This document shows, one piece after another, positions 9,214 to 18,024 of a DNA stretch of 64,000 nucleotides. A program made the translations under genes and the position numbers. Position 1 is the first letter of the stretch. Each line of letters opens with the position of its first letter. The notes beneath the pieces are model-generated. The model saw only the letters and a list, made by a program, of their open reading frames with translations, made no database searches and was not told where the DNA came from. Origin of the DNA: Nocardioides sp. (lineage in GTDB: Bacteria > Actinomycetota > Actinomycetes > Propionibacteriales > Nocardioidaceae); contig JBAOIH010000006.1 in NCBI GenBank assembly GCA_037045645.1, positions 41,125-105,124 of the forward strand, read 5' to 3'.

Positions 9214-9856
9214 TCAGGCCGCGTCCCACTCGAACGAGTCCAGCACCTCGTCGGCGATCTCGGCGCGCTCGGCGTCGGTCGACGACTTCTCGTGGCTCAA
9301 CGTGATCACGAAGACGCGCCCGTCGAGCGACACGACGTATTGATCGGTGAAGATGTCCTGGCCACCGGACGACTGACCCGAGGTGACGTGCGCGGCGGGT
9401 TCGTCACCGACCTCGGTGTCGTCGAGCCTCTTGACGTCGCTGGCCTGCTTCTCGATCAGCGGCAGCGCGATGTCGAGATATTCGTCCAAGGAGCCCGGGA
9501 AGTCCTCGATGATCACGTTGATGTTCTCGGCGAAGCCGTCGGCGGCAGGAGCGCCGGTCGCGATCGCGCCGGTGTCGACCATCTGGTTGAGCTTCCTTGA
9601 ACCGGGCAGTCGCCTCTTTCCAACCGTCGGGCAGGTCGTAGGAGTATCCGTCACCGGCCACCTCGCCCTCCACATCATCGGCGTCAGTGTCCGTGCCGTC
9701 GTCGCCCGTGTCCTCTTCGGTATCCACCGTCGGCGCCTGGGTCGCGGAGGTCGTCGCGTCGGCGGCAGCGTCGGGTGTCTCGTCGTCGGAGCCTCCGCAT
9801 GCGGTCAGGGCGGCGATCAGCAACAGCGGGGCGAGGGCAGAGCCGAGTCTCTTCAT
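9214..9856 (-). pseudogene. Secreted lipoprotein, interrupted by an apparent +1 frameshift
   Basis: Read from 9856 leftwards. A signal peptide MKRLGSALAPLLLIAALTAC ends in the lipobox LTAC, so the mature protein is anchored at Cys20. A low-complexity acidic/Thr linker follows (about 25-70), then GYSYDLPDGWKEATARFKE. The reading frame then breaks at 9590-9595, where the + strand reads AGCTTC. With AGCTC instead, the protein continues as FKELNQMVDTGAIATG and on through an LpqN/PsbP-like beta domain to EVLDSFEWDAA. Both halves look well conserved, so the break is more likely a sequence error than decay. Convergent with the MaoC gene (16-base gap). Confidence 0.75.
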
Positions 9857-9865
9857 GCGGACAGC

Positions 9866-11032
9866 CTAGGGGCGAGGCACGAATGCGCGAGCCAACGGGA
9901 CCAGGGCAAGCGTCAGCACCGCCGGAATCACGAACCCGAGGCGCAGGTCACCGGCCCCCACCAGGCCCGTGACGACCGAACCCATCAGTGCGCCGACATA
10001 GTTGAACAGGTTGAATCGCGCGATCACCGCGTCGACCTGACCACGCACCTGTTCAGGATCGCCTCCCGCGCTGCGCGCCAGCGCGGCGGCGGCGGAGAAA
10101 CTCAGTGGCGCGACGCAGGCCAGACCGGCACCCGTGAGTGCGAATGCCGCCATCGCGACCTGCCACGACGGCGCGAGCACCACACCGGCCAGGCCGAGCG
10201 CGCCGAGCACCGCGCCGACTCGAAGCACCGGCACGACGCCGACCCTGCGTACGAGTGCGTCGCCCCCGAGTCGGACGGCGCCCGAGGCGACCAGGTAGGC
10301 GAACACCGCCGCCGCGGCCGTGCCCTTGGAGGTGTCGAAGACCTCGTGGGTATAGCTGGCGCCCCAGGTCTGGACCGCCACATCGACGAGATAGAACAAC
10401 GACATCGCGGCGCCGACGAGCAGGATCGGTCGCCACGGTACGGCGAGGGGCTCCGCGAGGGCGTCTGCTCCGCGCTCGCCAGGCAGGAAGGCCAGGCTGG
10501 CCACGACAAGGGGCACCACGATGCTCAGCGCGGGAAGCCAGTCCGCCAGGTCACTGGTCACCACGGCCAACAATGCGGCACCGATGCCACCCATGGTCCA
10601 GGCGCCGTGGAAGGAGGGGAGGATCGGGCGGGCGTAGCGGTGTTCGAGAGCGACCGCCTGCATGTTGGAGGTCGCATCGACGATGCCGAGCGCCAGGCCG
10701 TACGCCCCCATCCCGATCGCACCGAGGGTGAAGGAGTCGCCCAGGACGATCAGCGGCACCGCCGCGACCGTCAACAGCAAGCCCGCGCGCAGCGTGACCG
10801 CACTGTCGCGCCTGGCGGCGACGCGCTCGGCGAGCACCGAGCCGATGCCGGACAAGATCACCATCCCGAGCAGCACCAGCGAGAGTTGGGTGGTGTCGAG
10901 TCCCCACTTCTCCTGGGCCCGTGGCAGGCGAGTGGTCATCGCGATGAAGACGAAAGCCTGACTGAAGAAGGCTGCGGCGGTGGCGAGCCGATGCCGCGAC
11001 AGATCACGTGGGGTCGACGGCACGACCGACAT
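9866..11032 (-). CDS. Major facilitator superfamily (MFS) transporter
   Basis: 388 residues with about 12 hydrophobic helices. The first helix pair has RLPRAQEKWGLD, then repeated GxxxG-rich helices such as GAIGMGAYGLALG and FHGAWTMGGIGAALLAV. This resembles the small-solute/sugar MFS group in which the second half mirrors the first (a second GxxAxxxGAxxD-like loop is seen as VRLGGDALVRRVG). Substrate unknown. It stands 9 bases upstream of the lipoprotein start on the same strand and so is probably co-transcribed ahead of it. Confidence 0.8.
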   Translation of the reverse strand: MSVVPSTPRDLSRHRLATAAAFFSQAFVFIAMTTRLPRAQEKWGLDTTQLSLVLLGMVILSGIGSVLAERVAARRDSAVTLRAGLLLTVAAVPLIVLGDSFTLGAIGMGAYGLALGIVDATSNMQAVALEHRYARPILPSFHGAWTMGGIGAALLAVVTSDLADWLPALSIVVPLVVASLAFLPGERGADALAEPLAVPWRPILLVGAAMSLFYLVDVAVQTWGASYTHEVFDTSKGTAAAAVFAYLVASGAVRLGGDALVRRVGVVPVLRVGAVLGALGLAGVVLAPSWQVAMAAFALTGAGLACVAPLSFSAAAALARSAGGDPEQVRGQVDAVIARFNLFNYVGALMGSVVTGLVGAGDLRLGFVIPAVLTLALVPLARAFVPRP

Positions 11033-11082
11033 CGTCGCACTTGGCGACCTTGAGTGTCGGCGCTTCCTGCCAGACTCTGGTC

Positions 11083-11967
11083 ATGGCTTCGGACATGAGG
11101 ATCGATCTGCACTCCCACTCGATCCTCTCCGATGGCAGCGACTCGCCCGCAGAAGTCATCCATCGGGCTGCCCGCAATGGGCTCGACGTGGTGGCGCTCA
11201 GCGACCACGACCACGCCCACGGGTGGGACGAGGCCCGAGAGGCGGCAGCCGAAGTGGGCATCGGCTTCGTCCCCGCCGTCGAGGTCAGCGTCACGCACCG
11301 AGGCAAGGGCGTGCACCTGCTGGCCTACCTCGTCGACCCGACCCATCCGGATCTCTCGGACGCGATGAGCCGCACGATCCTGGGGCGAGACGAGCGCCTT
11401 GATGCCTGGGTCGCCCGAGGCGAGGCGGCCGGCATCCCGATCAATCGGGCCAGGGTCCTGGCCAAGTCGGGTCGGTCATTCTCGGTCAGCAAGAACCACG
11501 TGGCGGATGTGCTGGTCGAGGACGGCGTCCGCGCGACGCGGCAGCAGATCTTCGACGACCTGTTGTCCGACGGCAAGCCGCTGTTCGTCAAGCGGTACGC
11601 CCTGCAGTTGGAGCCCGCGATCGGGCTGGTTCGCGCTGCTGGCGGAGTGCCCGTGCTGGCGCACCCCTGGGGTCGCCAGCGCGACGAGGTCCTGCCGGTG
11701 ACCGAGTTGCGACGGCTGGCCGGCCTCGGGCTGGCCGGGTGGGAGGTCGACCATCAAGAGCACGATCAGGACGCCCGCGCCCAACTGCGCAGTCTCGCCG
11801 ACGAACTCGGCCTGATCGGCACCGGATCAAGCGACTACCACGGTGTGCGCAAGCGCAACCACGAGTTGGGCTGCAATACGACCCGACCCGAGCAGTTCGA
11901 GCGGTTGCTGGCTGCTGCCGCCGAGCAGCGGGTTGCCTCGGGCCGTGGCACCGAGCCCAGCCTCTAG
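11083..11967 (+). CDS. PHP-domain phosphoesterase (YciV/TrpH, RNase AM-like)
   Basis: 294 residues. It starts with the PHP metal site IDLHSHSILSDGSDSP, followed by DVVALSDHDHAHGWDEA and VPAVEVSV, and later PVLAHPWG and GTGSSDYHG. Together these supply the histidines and acidic residues of a trinuclear metal centre. Proteins of this length act as 3',5'-nucleotide bisphosphate phosphatases or as 5'-exoribonucleases that trim rRNA; which one applies is not decided by sequence. Two ATG codons (11083 and 11095) fit; neither has a clear ribosome-binding site. It is divergent from the MFS gene, 50 bases apart. Confidence 0.85.
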   Translation: MASDMRIDLHSHSILSDGSDSPAEVIHRAARNGLDVVALSDHDHAHGWDEAREAAAEVGIGFVPAVEVSVTHRGKGVHLLAYLVDPTHPDLSDAMSRTILGRDERLDAWVARGEAAGIPINRARVLAKSGRSFSVSKNHVADVLVEDGVRATRQQIFDDLLSDGKPLFVKRYALQLEPAIGLVRAAGGVPVLAHPWGRQRDEVLPVTELRRLAGLGLAGWEVDHQEHDQDARAQLRSLADELGLIGTGSSDYHGVRKRNHELGCNTTRPEQFERLLAAAAEQRVASGRGTEPSL

Positions 11968-11970
11968 GTC

Positions 11971-12753
11971 CTACTTGCGGCCCATGCTCTGGAAGCGTTG
12001 CAGGATCGACGACGGCACGGCCTTGGTCAGCGCGATGATGGTCTTGTACTGCGCGCCCGGGATCGAGAACGTCCGCCCCTTGTCGTAGTCCTCCAGCGCC
12101 TTGCGGACGAGGAACTGCGCATCGAGCCACATGAACTCAGGAGCCGACCCGCGCGAGACACCCATCCGCTGATGGAACTCGGTCTTGGTGAAGCCCGGGC
12201 ACAACGCCATCACGCTGACGCCGCGTGACTTGTATTCGTCGTGGGCCCACTGACTGAACGAGTTCACCCAGGCCTTGCACGCCGAATAGGTGCCCCGCGG
12301 CACGAACGCCGCCACCGACGAGACGTTGATGACGCCGCCGCGACCGCGCTGCGCCATCGGACCCAGCGCCGCGTGCGTCAGTCGCAGTACGGCGGTGACC
12401 AGGATGTCGAGGTGGGCCTGCTCGGTCTCGATGTCGTTGTCCAGGAAGCGGTGCTTGAGTCCGAAGCCGGCGTTGTTGACCAGCAGGTCGATCGGGCGGT
12501 CGGCGTCGGCGAGTCGTTCCTCGACCGCGCGCAGTTGGTCCCTGTCGATCAGGTCGGCGGCCAGGACCTCGACCGAGATGCCATACGTCTGCTCGAGCTC
12601 GGCGCGCACCTCGCCGAGTTTGGCAACATCACGCGAGACGAGGACGAGCGCATGGCCACGCTCGGCGAGTTGGCGGGCGAACTCGTGTCCGATGCCGACG
12701 GTGGCACCGGTGACCATGGCGACCCCGGGGTCGGAGGTTGTGGTGGGCGACAT
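11971..12753 (-). CDS. Short-chain dehydrogenase/reductase (SDR)
   Basis: 260 residues from the ATG at 12753; upstream in-frame codons lack family similarity. The NAD(P)-binding motif TGATVGIG lies near residue 15, NNAGFG near 95, INVSSVA supplies the catalytic serine, and TYSACKAW the YxxxK pair. The C-terminal part (CPGFTKTEFHQRMG and FSIPGAQYKTI) matches the DltE/YqjQ-like group of classical SDRs often involved in lipid metabolism. Substrate unknown. It is convergent with the PHP gene (3-base gap) and divergent from the ParA gene. Confidence 0.85.
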   Translation of the reverse strand: MSPTTTSDPGVAMVTGATVGIGHEFARQLAERGHALVLVSRDVAKLGEVRAELEQTYGISVEVLAADLIDRDQLRAVEERLADADRPIDLLVNNAGFGLKHRFLDNDIETEQAHLDILVTAVLRLTHAALGPMAQRGRGGVINVSSVAAFVPRGTYSACKAWVNSFSQWAHDEYKSRGVSVMALCPGFTKTEFHQRMGVSRGSAPEFMWLDAQFLVRKALEDYDKGRTFSIPGAQYKTIIALTKAVPSSILQRFQSMGRK

Positions 12754-12815
12754 GGGTCCACTCAAGCAGGTGCTGCCGCGAACCGGCCTGGTGGTCCGGC
12801 ACAATGGCTCGTGTT

Positions 12816-13652
12816 ATGAGTGCGAAGAGAACCGTCCTGGCCGTCGCCAACCAGAAGGGTGGTGTTGCCAAGACCACCAGTGTCGCCTCCATCGGCGCGG
12901 CGCTGGCCGAATTGGGCCATTCGGTCCTGCTCGTCGACCTCGACCCCCAGGCGTGCCTGACCTTCTCACTCGGCATCGACCCCGAGGATGTGGACACGTC
13001 TGTCCACCACGTGCTGACCAAGGGCATCGACCCGGCCGAGGCGATCTTGGAGACAGAGGACGGAGTCGACCTGCTGCCTGCCACCATCGAGCTCGCGCGC
13101 GCGGAGTCGGACCTGCTGACCCGCACCGGCCGTGAGCACGTGATCAAGGGGGCGGTGGAGGATCTGGACGAGTACGACTGGATCCTGCTCGACTGTCCGC
13201 CCTCGTTGGGCGTGCTGACCGTCGCCGCCCTCACCGCCGCAGACGGTGTGCTGGTGCCGTTGCAGTGCGAGACGCTCTCACATCGCGGAGTCGGACAGTT
13301 GCTCGACACCGTGCATGACGTGCGCCGCTTCACCAACCGTGGCCTGGAGGTCTGGGGCGTGCTACCCACGCTTTATGACGGCCGCACCACGCACGCGCGT
13401 ACGGTCCTCGAAACGATCTCCGACACCTATGACCTCGACGTGATCGAGCCGCCGATCCCCAAGACCATCAAGTTCGCCGAGGCACCGGCCGCCGGGCGTT
13501 CGATCCTGAGAACGTCCAAGTCCAGCAAGGGTGCGGTGGCCTACCGTGAGGTGGCCGAGAACCTCGTCAAGCGCAGCCAGCGCCCCAAGAAGCGCGCCAC
13601 CAAGAAGGCTGCGAAGAAGACTTCCGCCAAGAAGGCAGCCGCCAAGTCGTGA
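12816..13652 (+). CDS. ParA/Soj-like ATPase with lysine-rich C-terminal tail
   Basis: 278 residues from the ATG at 12816. The deviant Walker A motif KGGVAKTT (14-21) carries the signature lysine, and VDLDPQACLTFSLG, WILLDCPPSLG and VLVPLQCETLSHRG follow as in ParA family members. The last 25 residues (KKRATKKAAKKTSAKKAAAKS region) are a Lys/Ala tail like those of mycobacterial HU or histone-like proteins and probably bind DNA non-specifically. No ParB gene is adjacent, so it is an orphan ParA. By recalled gene order it corresponds to Rv3213c. Its stop overlaps the next GTG start. Confidence 0.85.
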   Translation: MSAKRTVLAVANQKGGVAKTTSVASIGAALAELGHSVLLVDLDPQACLTFSLGIDPEDVDTSVHHVLTKGIDPAEAILETEDGVDLLPATIELARAESDLLTRTGREHVIKGAVEDLDEYDWILLDCPPSLGVLTVAALTAADGVLVPLQCETLSHRGVGQLLDTVHDVRRFTNRGLEVWGVLPTLYDGRTTHARTVLETISDTYDLDVIEPPIPKTIKFAEAPAAGRSILRTSKSSKGAVAYREVAENLVKRSQRPKKRATKKAAKKTSAKKAAAKS

Positions 13653-14275
13653 CTGGTCCGCGACGCCTGCGTACGCTCGGCACGGCCGCTGCCGCGCTGG
13701 TCACGGTCGTCGCGGTCCTCGGCGGCCTGGGTTGGTTGCCCGGGTACGACGCGCGCGATCGGGCCGAAGTGCGACTGTCGGGAGCCGCCGCACAGCCCGC
13801 GGACGTCACCGGCAGGGAGCACCGGCGCTTGGCGCGTCGTCACCAGCATGCAGCCGAGCGTCGAACCGAGCGCCGACTTCCGGCCGGCACCGGGGTGGGT
13901 CGTCGGATCGTCTTCGATCAGAGTCGGCAGCGGGTCTGGCTGGTCACGGGCACGCAGCGCGTACGCCGGACGTACCTCGTCTCGGGCAGCATCTATGACA
14001 ACCTCCACCCGGGCGTCTACCGCGTCTACAGCCGTTCGCGTTGGGCCGTCGGTGTCGACGACTCGGGCGTGATGGAGTACTACGTGCGCTTCCTGCGCAC
14101 CGCGCGTTCGACCATCGGATTCCACACCATCCCGCGCAGGCACGGCGTGGCTCTGCAGACGCCACGGCAACTCGGGACGCCGCTCTCGCACGGCTGCATC
14201 AGGCAGCGCACCAGCGACGCGGTCGCCTTGTGGCGCTTCGCGCCGGTCGGCACCCGCGTCGTGGTCGTGGCCTGA
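13649..14275 (+). CDS. L,D-transpeptidase (YkuD domain), secreted
   Basis: 208 residues, GTG start overlapping the ParA stop (GTGA). An N-terminal hydrophobic segment TAAAALVTVVAVLGGLGW acts as signal/anchor. The YkuD domain occupies about residues 85-208: RIVFDQSRQRVWLV, GVYRVYSRS, the conserved histidine in IGFHTIP, and the active-site SHGCIR with nucleophilic Cys. These enzymes make 3-3 peptidoglycan cross-links or attach proteins outside the membrane. The last residue of the motif is Gln rather than the more usual Met/Leu. Convergent with the helicase gene (20-base gap). Confidence 0.85.
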   Translation: MTGPRRLRTLGTAAAALVTVVAVLGGLGWLPGYDARDRAEVRLSGAAAQPADVTGREHRRLARRHQHAAERRTERRLPAGTGVGRRIVFDQSRQRVWLVTGTQRVRRTYLVSGSIYDNLHPGVYRVYSRSRWAVGVDDSGVMEYYVRFLRTARSTIGFHTIPRRHGVALQTPRQLGTPLSHGCIRQRTSDAVALWRFAPVGTRVVVVA

Positions 14276-14294
14276 ACCTGGGTAGCGACGGGAC

Positions 14295-15815
14295 TCAGTC
14301 GCTGGTCGGTGTCTCCGACTTCGCGCCACCGGAACTGCGACGGCGCCGACGGCGGCTGCGTGCCGGGCGGGTAACCCCGTCGTCTTGGCCCTCGACCTTC
14401 GGCGCGTCGGAGGATTCGGAGCCGTCGACCGGCCGTCCGCCACGCGAACGGGTCCGGTTGCGGTCACGCTTGGGCCGCTCGCTGCGCTCCCGGCGCGGTT
14501 CGCGGTCCTGGCGCGGTGCCGGGGGAGCCGGATCGACGATGCGGCCCTTGGTGCCCGGCGCGATGCCCTGGTCGTGGAAGAGGTGCTCGGAGGTCGAGTA
14601 GGTCTCCACCGGCTCCGGGAAGGGCAGGTCCAGGGCCTTGTTGATCATCTTCCAGCGGTGTACGTCGGCCCAGTCGACCAGCGTGATCGCGGTGCCGCTT
14701 GCGCCCGCGCGCCCGGTGCGACCGATCCGGTGGACATAGGTCTTGTCGTCCTCGGGGCAGGTGTAGTTGATCACGTGCGAGACGCCGCGGACATCGATGC
14801 CGCGCGCGGCGACGTCGGTACAGACCAGCACCTGGATCTTGTCGTCGCGGAACTTCGTCAGCGCCTTCTCGCGTGCGATCTGGGCCATGTCGCCGTGCAG
14901 CGGTGCAGCCTTGAAGCCACGCTCTGCCAGGTCGTCGGCCACCCGCTGAGCCTGCCGCTTGGTGCGCGTGAAGACGATCATCTTGTCGGCGTCCTCGGCC
15001 TGCAGGACGCGGCCGATGATCTCGGGCTTGTCGAGGTCGTGGGCCAGATAGATGTGTTGCGCGGTGGCGGGCACGGTCGAGTTCTCGTACGACGACTCGG
15101 CCCGGATGTTCATCGGGTGGCGCATGTGGGTGCGCGCCAAGGCCACGATCGCGGCCGGCATCGTGGCGGAGAACAGCATCGTCTGCCGGGTCTCGGGGGT
15201 GTGCTTGAGGATGCGCTCCACGTCAGGCAGGAAGCCCAGGTCGAGCATCTCGTCGGCCTCGTCCAACACCAGGGCGTGCACGTGGGAGATGTCGAGTGCG
15301 CCGCGGTTCATCAGGTCGATCAGGCGACCGGGCGTGCCGACGACGATGTCGACGCCAGAGTCGAGTGCGTCGAGTTGGGGTTCGTACCCGACGCCGCCAT
15401 AGACGGTCAGCACCCGGAAGCCGCGGTCGGCGCCCGCCAGGGCGAGGTCGCCCGATACCTGCAGGGCGAGTTCGCGCGTCGGGGCGACGATCAGTGCCTG
15501 CGGCTTGCCCTGGGGGATCTCGGAGTAGTCTGGGTCCTTGGGCGCGATCGAGCGCTGGAGGACCGGGATGCCGAAGGCCAGCGTCTTGCCGGTGCCGGTG
15601 CGGGCCTGCCCGATCAGGTCGGTGCCCATCAAGGCGACCGAGAGGGTCATCTCCTGGATAGCGAAGGGGGTGGTGATGCCTGCGCGCTCAAGCGCGTCGC
15701 AAATCTCGGGGAGCACCCCGAGGTCTCGGAAGGTGGTGATTTTCTTGTCGCTTTCGGTAAGTGTCCTGCGGCGGACACCCACGTCGAACAACGGGTGAGA
15801 GTCTGCCGCGCACAT
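14295..15815 (-). CDS. DEAD-box ATP-dependent RNA helicase (RhlE-like)
   Basis: About 506 residues from the ATG at 15815; the frame is open to 15869, and a GTG at 15782 is also possible because family similarity begins at TTFRDLGVLPEICDAL. All helicase motifs are present: Q motif with FAIQ, ARTGTGKT, PTRELA, TPGRL, LDEADEMLD, FSATMP, DVAARGIDV, HRIGRTGRAG. The last 100 residues are rich in Arg/Glu (REPRRERSERPKRDR) and end in an RRRRRRSSGG tract, a typical RNA-binding tail. By recalled order it corresponds to Rv3211 rhlE. It runs divergently from the ferritin-like gene. Confidence 0.88.
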   Translation of the reverse strand: MCAADSHPLFDVGVRRRTLTESDKKITTFRDLGVLPEICDALERAGITTPFAIQEMTLSVALMGTDLIGQARTGTGKTLAFGIPVLQRSIAPKDPDYSEIPQGKPQALIVAPTRELALQVSGDLALAGADRGFRVLTVYGGVGYEPQLDALDSGVDIVVGTPGRLIDLMNRGALDISHVHALVLDEADEMLDLGFLPDVERILKHTPETRQTMLFSATMPAAIVALARTHMRHPMNIRAESSYENSTVPATAQHIYLAHDLDKPEIIGRVLQAEDADKMIVFTRTKRQAQRVADDLAERGFKAAPLHGDMAQIAREKALTKFRDDKIQVLVCTDVAARGIDVRGVSHVINYTCPEDDKTYVHRIGRTGRAGASGTAITLVDWADVHRWKMINKALDLPFPEPVETYSTSEHLFHDQGIAPGTKGRIVDPAPPAPRQDREPRRERSERPKRDRNRTRSRGGRPVDGSESSDAPKVEGQDDGVTRPARSRRRRRRSSGGAKSETPTSD

Positions 15816-15906
15816 GCGGAGCGCGCCTGGCACACCGAGGCGGTGCGTCACTCGCGGCGCGCGGACCATGCAGGTCGAGACCAGATTCTATCGGTAGGGT
15901 CCGACC

Positions 15907-16620
15907 ATGGCTGCATCAGCGTCAGACGGCGTCCCGGCGGACGGTTCGCTGGCATTCGAAGAACCTGGCTATCGCGAGGCCGTGGTCGACCTGCTCGGCG
16001 TGATCGCGTACGGCGAACTCTCCGCCTTCGAGCGCCTGGCCGAGGATGCCAAACTGGCGCCGACGCTGGAGGACAAGGTGGCGCTGGCCACGATGAGCGC
16101 CGCGGAGTTCGGCCACTTCCTGCCGCTGCGCGAACGGATCGAGGAACTCGGCTCCGACGCGTTCGAGGCGATGGCACCCTTCCGCGAGGCACTCGACGCC
16201 TTCCACGCCAACACCGCGCCCAGTGACTGGTACGAGGGCTTGATCAAGGCGTACGTGGGGGACGGTCTGGCAGCCGACTTCTATCGCGAGATCGCAGCGT
16301 CGCTGGATGTGCGTACGCGAGACCTGATCGTGTCGTCGCTGGCCGATGCCGGTGCCAGCGACTTCGTGGTCGAGCACATCAGCGACGCGATCTCTCGCGA
16401 CCCTCGGCTCGGGGGGCGTCTGGCCCTGTGGGGTCGGCGGCTGATGGGTGAGGCGCTGCTGCAGGCGCAGCGGATCGCGGCCGAGCGGGACTCACTGACG
16501 GCGTTGCTGGCCGGGGGAGTGGATCGTCCCGGGATGGACCTGGCCGCGATCGGACGGATGTTCACCCGGCTCACCGAGGCGCACACCGACCGGATGGGTC
16601 GCCTCGGCCTAGACGCATGA
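15907..16620 (+). CDS. Ferritin-like fold protein (MiaE-like, actinobacterial)
   Basis: 237 residues, mostly helical. Repeated carboxylate/His positions in paired helices, for example MSAAEFGHF (about 61-69) and VVEHISDA (about 156-163), fit a four-helix di-metal ferritin-like bundle. The family is widespread in actinobacteria and is placed near tRNA-hydroxylase MiaE by fold, but no activity is assigned. By recalled gene order it matches Rv3210c. The gene is followed by a short tandem repeat and a terminator. Confidence 0.7.
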   Translation: MAASASDGVPADGSLAFEEPGYREAVVDLLGVIAYGELSAFERLAEDAKLAPTLEDKVALATMSAAEFGHFLPLRERIEELGSDAFEAMAPFREALDAFHANTAPSDWYEGLIKAYVGDGLAADFYREIAASLDVRTRDLIVSSLADAGASDFVVEHISDAISRDPRLGGRLALWGRRLMGEALLQAQRIAAERDSLTALLAGGVDRPGMDLAAIGRMFTRLTEAHTDRMGRLGLDA

Positions 16621-16621
16621 G

Positions 16622-16669
16622 GACTGGGATGTCTGGGGACTGGGACGCCTAGAGACTGGGACGCCCAAA
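16622..16669. repeat. Three tandem 16-bp repeats
   Basis: Copies begin at 16622, 16638 and 16654, exactly 16 bases apart, each starting GACTGGGA followed by T/C-G-T/C-C (GACTGGGACGCC in copies 2 and 3). They lie immediately after the stop codon of the ferritin-like gene and before the terminator hairpin. No function is apparent. Confidence 0.75.
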
Positions 16670-16674
16670 GAGAA

Positions 16675-16706
16675 CAGCGCCCGCCCCTCGAAAGGGACGG
16701 GCGCTG
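16675..16706. terminator. Hairpin terminator between convergent genes
   Basis: CAGCGCCCG pairs with CGGGCGCTG, extended by CCC/GGG past one mismatch, with a short TCGAA loop. It lies between the convergent ferritin-like and GlsB genes and can serve both strands. There is no T-run, as is common at very high GC. Confidence 0.7.
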
Positions 16707-16733
16707 AGTGCCCCATGATTCAGACGGTGGTGA

Positions 16734-17009
16734 TCAAGCGTTGGTCTTCGCTCGGCCGGTCACAGTAGCGGCGATCATCACCAGCACCGCGGCAACCGCG
16801 ATCTGCCACACGTGGCGCCACCAGTCGATTCCGTTGGTGTCGGGGTCGAAGAACTGCGAATAGAGGAACGTGCCGATCAGCACGCCGCCGATGCCGCAGA
16901 TGATCGTGAGCCACAACGGGATGGAGTCGCGGTGACCAGGGGCCACGAACTTGCCGAGGAGGCCGATGATCGTGCCGCCGATGAGCGCCCACAGGATTGC
17001 ACTAAGCAT
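16734..17009 (-). CDS. GlsB/YeaQ/YmgE-family stress-response membrane protein
   Basis: 91 residues. The ATG at 17009 is preceded by AAAGGAAG, so longer upstream extensions are rejected. Three membrane helices are seen, the first two with the family glycine pattern (ALIGGTIIGLLGKFVAPG, then CGIGGVLIGTFLY). The protein is a small inner-membrane protein linked to stress in other bacteria, with no known biochemical role. There is an unusual DTNGIDWWRH loop before the last helix. Confidence 0.85.
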   Translation of the reverse strand: MLSAILWALIGGTIIGLLGKFVAPGHRDSIPLWLTIICGIGGVLIGTFLYSQFFDPDTNGIDWWRHVWQIAVAAVLVMIAATVTGRAKTNA

Positions 17010-17151
17010 GGGGTTGGTCTTCCTTTCAGTGGTTGACCGGAGATCTCCCCGGTCAGCCTGGCGACGCACGCCGCCGGGCGAGATTCCAGTCTCCCACTGC
17101 TCACCGGAATGAAACCACCCGAGAGCAGGGGATTTGGCAAGCGCGTCGCGC

Positions 17152-17376
17152 TCAGCTGCGGAAACCGACGTGACCGGAGACCCCGCCGCCGATCTCGACG
17201 TACGCGATCTTGTCACCGGGCACGATCACGGTGCGCCCGCGGACATCCTGGAGCACCAACAACGAGCCGGGCTCGCTGACCGCCTTGGCAACCTGGTCCT
17301 CGAGGGAGTCGGGCTTGTCGTTCGAGTCCAGGACCAACTCGCGTGGGCCGTGCTGGACTCCGATCTTGATCTCCAT
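17152..17376 (-). CDS. DUF3107 family protein
   Basis: 74 residues, ATG with GAAAGGAA upstream. The family core is complete: MEIKIGVQHGPRELVL at the start, a short helix LEDQVAKAV, and GRTVIVPGDKIAYVEIG near the end. DUF3107 is a small actinobacterial cytoplasmic beta-alpha protein of unknown function, matching Rv3208A by recalled order. It follows the TetR gene on the same strand with a 9-base gap, so the two are probably one transcript and may be controlled together. Confidence 0.85.
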   Translation of the reverse strand: MEIKIGVQHGPRELVLDSNDKPDSLEDQVAKAVSEPGSLLVLQDVRGRTVIVPGDKIAYVEIGGGVSGHVGFRS

Positions 17377-17385
17377 GGGTTCCTT

Positions 17386-18009
17386 TCAGTGCTCGTCCGT
17401 GCGCGGATAGCCACGGATGCCTCGCCACGCTAGCCCGGCCACCAACGCGGCTGCGTCGGCCTGCGACAACTTGCCGCCGGACGAGAGCCAGAACCGCGCG
17501 GACACCTGCGCCATTCCGACCAACGACACCGCCAGCAGGCGCGAGGCCTCGGCAGGCAGTCCGGTGTCCTCGGCGATCACCTCGGCGATCAGCGCCGAGC
17601 ACTCGGTGGTGACGCGCTCGATCTGGTCGCGTACGGCGGGTTCGTTGGTCAGGTCGGACTCGAAGACCAGGCGGAACGCACCCGCGTCGTGGGCGACATA
17701 GGAGAAGAACGCCTCGACGGTCGCGCCCACGCGTTGCTTGTTGTCCTGTGTCGACTCCAGCGCCATGCGGCAGTTGTCGATGATCGTGTCGCACGAGGTC
17801 TCCAGCAGCGCGAGGTACAACTCGAACTTGCCCGGGAAGTGCTGATACAGCACCGGCTTCGACACCGCGGCGGCCTCGGCGATCCCGTCCATCGCGGCTG
17901 CGTGGTAGCCCTGGGCTACGAAGACCTCGAGCGCAGCCTCGAGAAGCTGTGCCCTGCGTTGCTGGCGCGGCAGTCGTACGCCTCGCGGGCGGTCGTCGCT
18001 GATGCTCAC
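17386..18009 (-). CDS. TetR-family transcriptional regulator
   Basis: 207 residues. The N-terminal helix-turn-helix (about residues 18-62) is clear: RRAQLLEAALEVF, YHAAAMDGIAEAAAVSKPVLYQHFPGK. The C-terminal 140 residues form the usual helical ligand domain with a conserved DAGAFRLVFESDLTNEPAVR segment typical of the Rv3208-type orthologues in actinobacteria. The ligand is unknown. A perfect 16-bp palindrome lies 15 bases upstream of its start and is the likely autoregulatory site, which could also affect divergent moeZ. Confidence 0.88.
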   Translation of the reverse strand: MSISDDRPRGVRLPRQQRRAQLLEAALEVFVAQGYHAAAMDGIAEAAAVSKPVLYQHFPGKFELYLALLETSCDTIIDNCRMALESTQDNKQRVGATVEAFFSYVAHDAGAFRLVFESDLTNEPAVRDQIERVTTECSALIAEVIAEDTGLPAEASRLLAVSLVGMAQVSARFWLSSGGKLSQADAAALVAGLAWRGIRGYPRTDEH

Positions 18010-18024
18010 GACCGCGCAGCCTAC

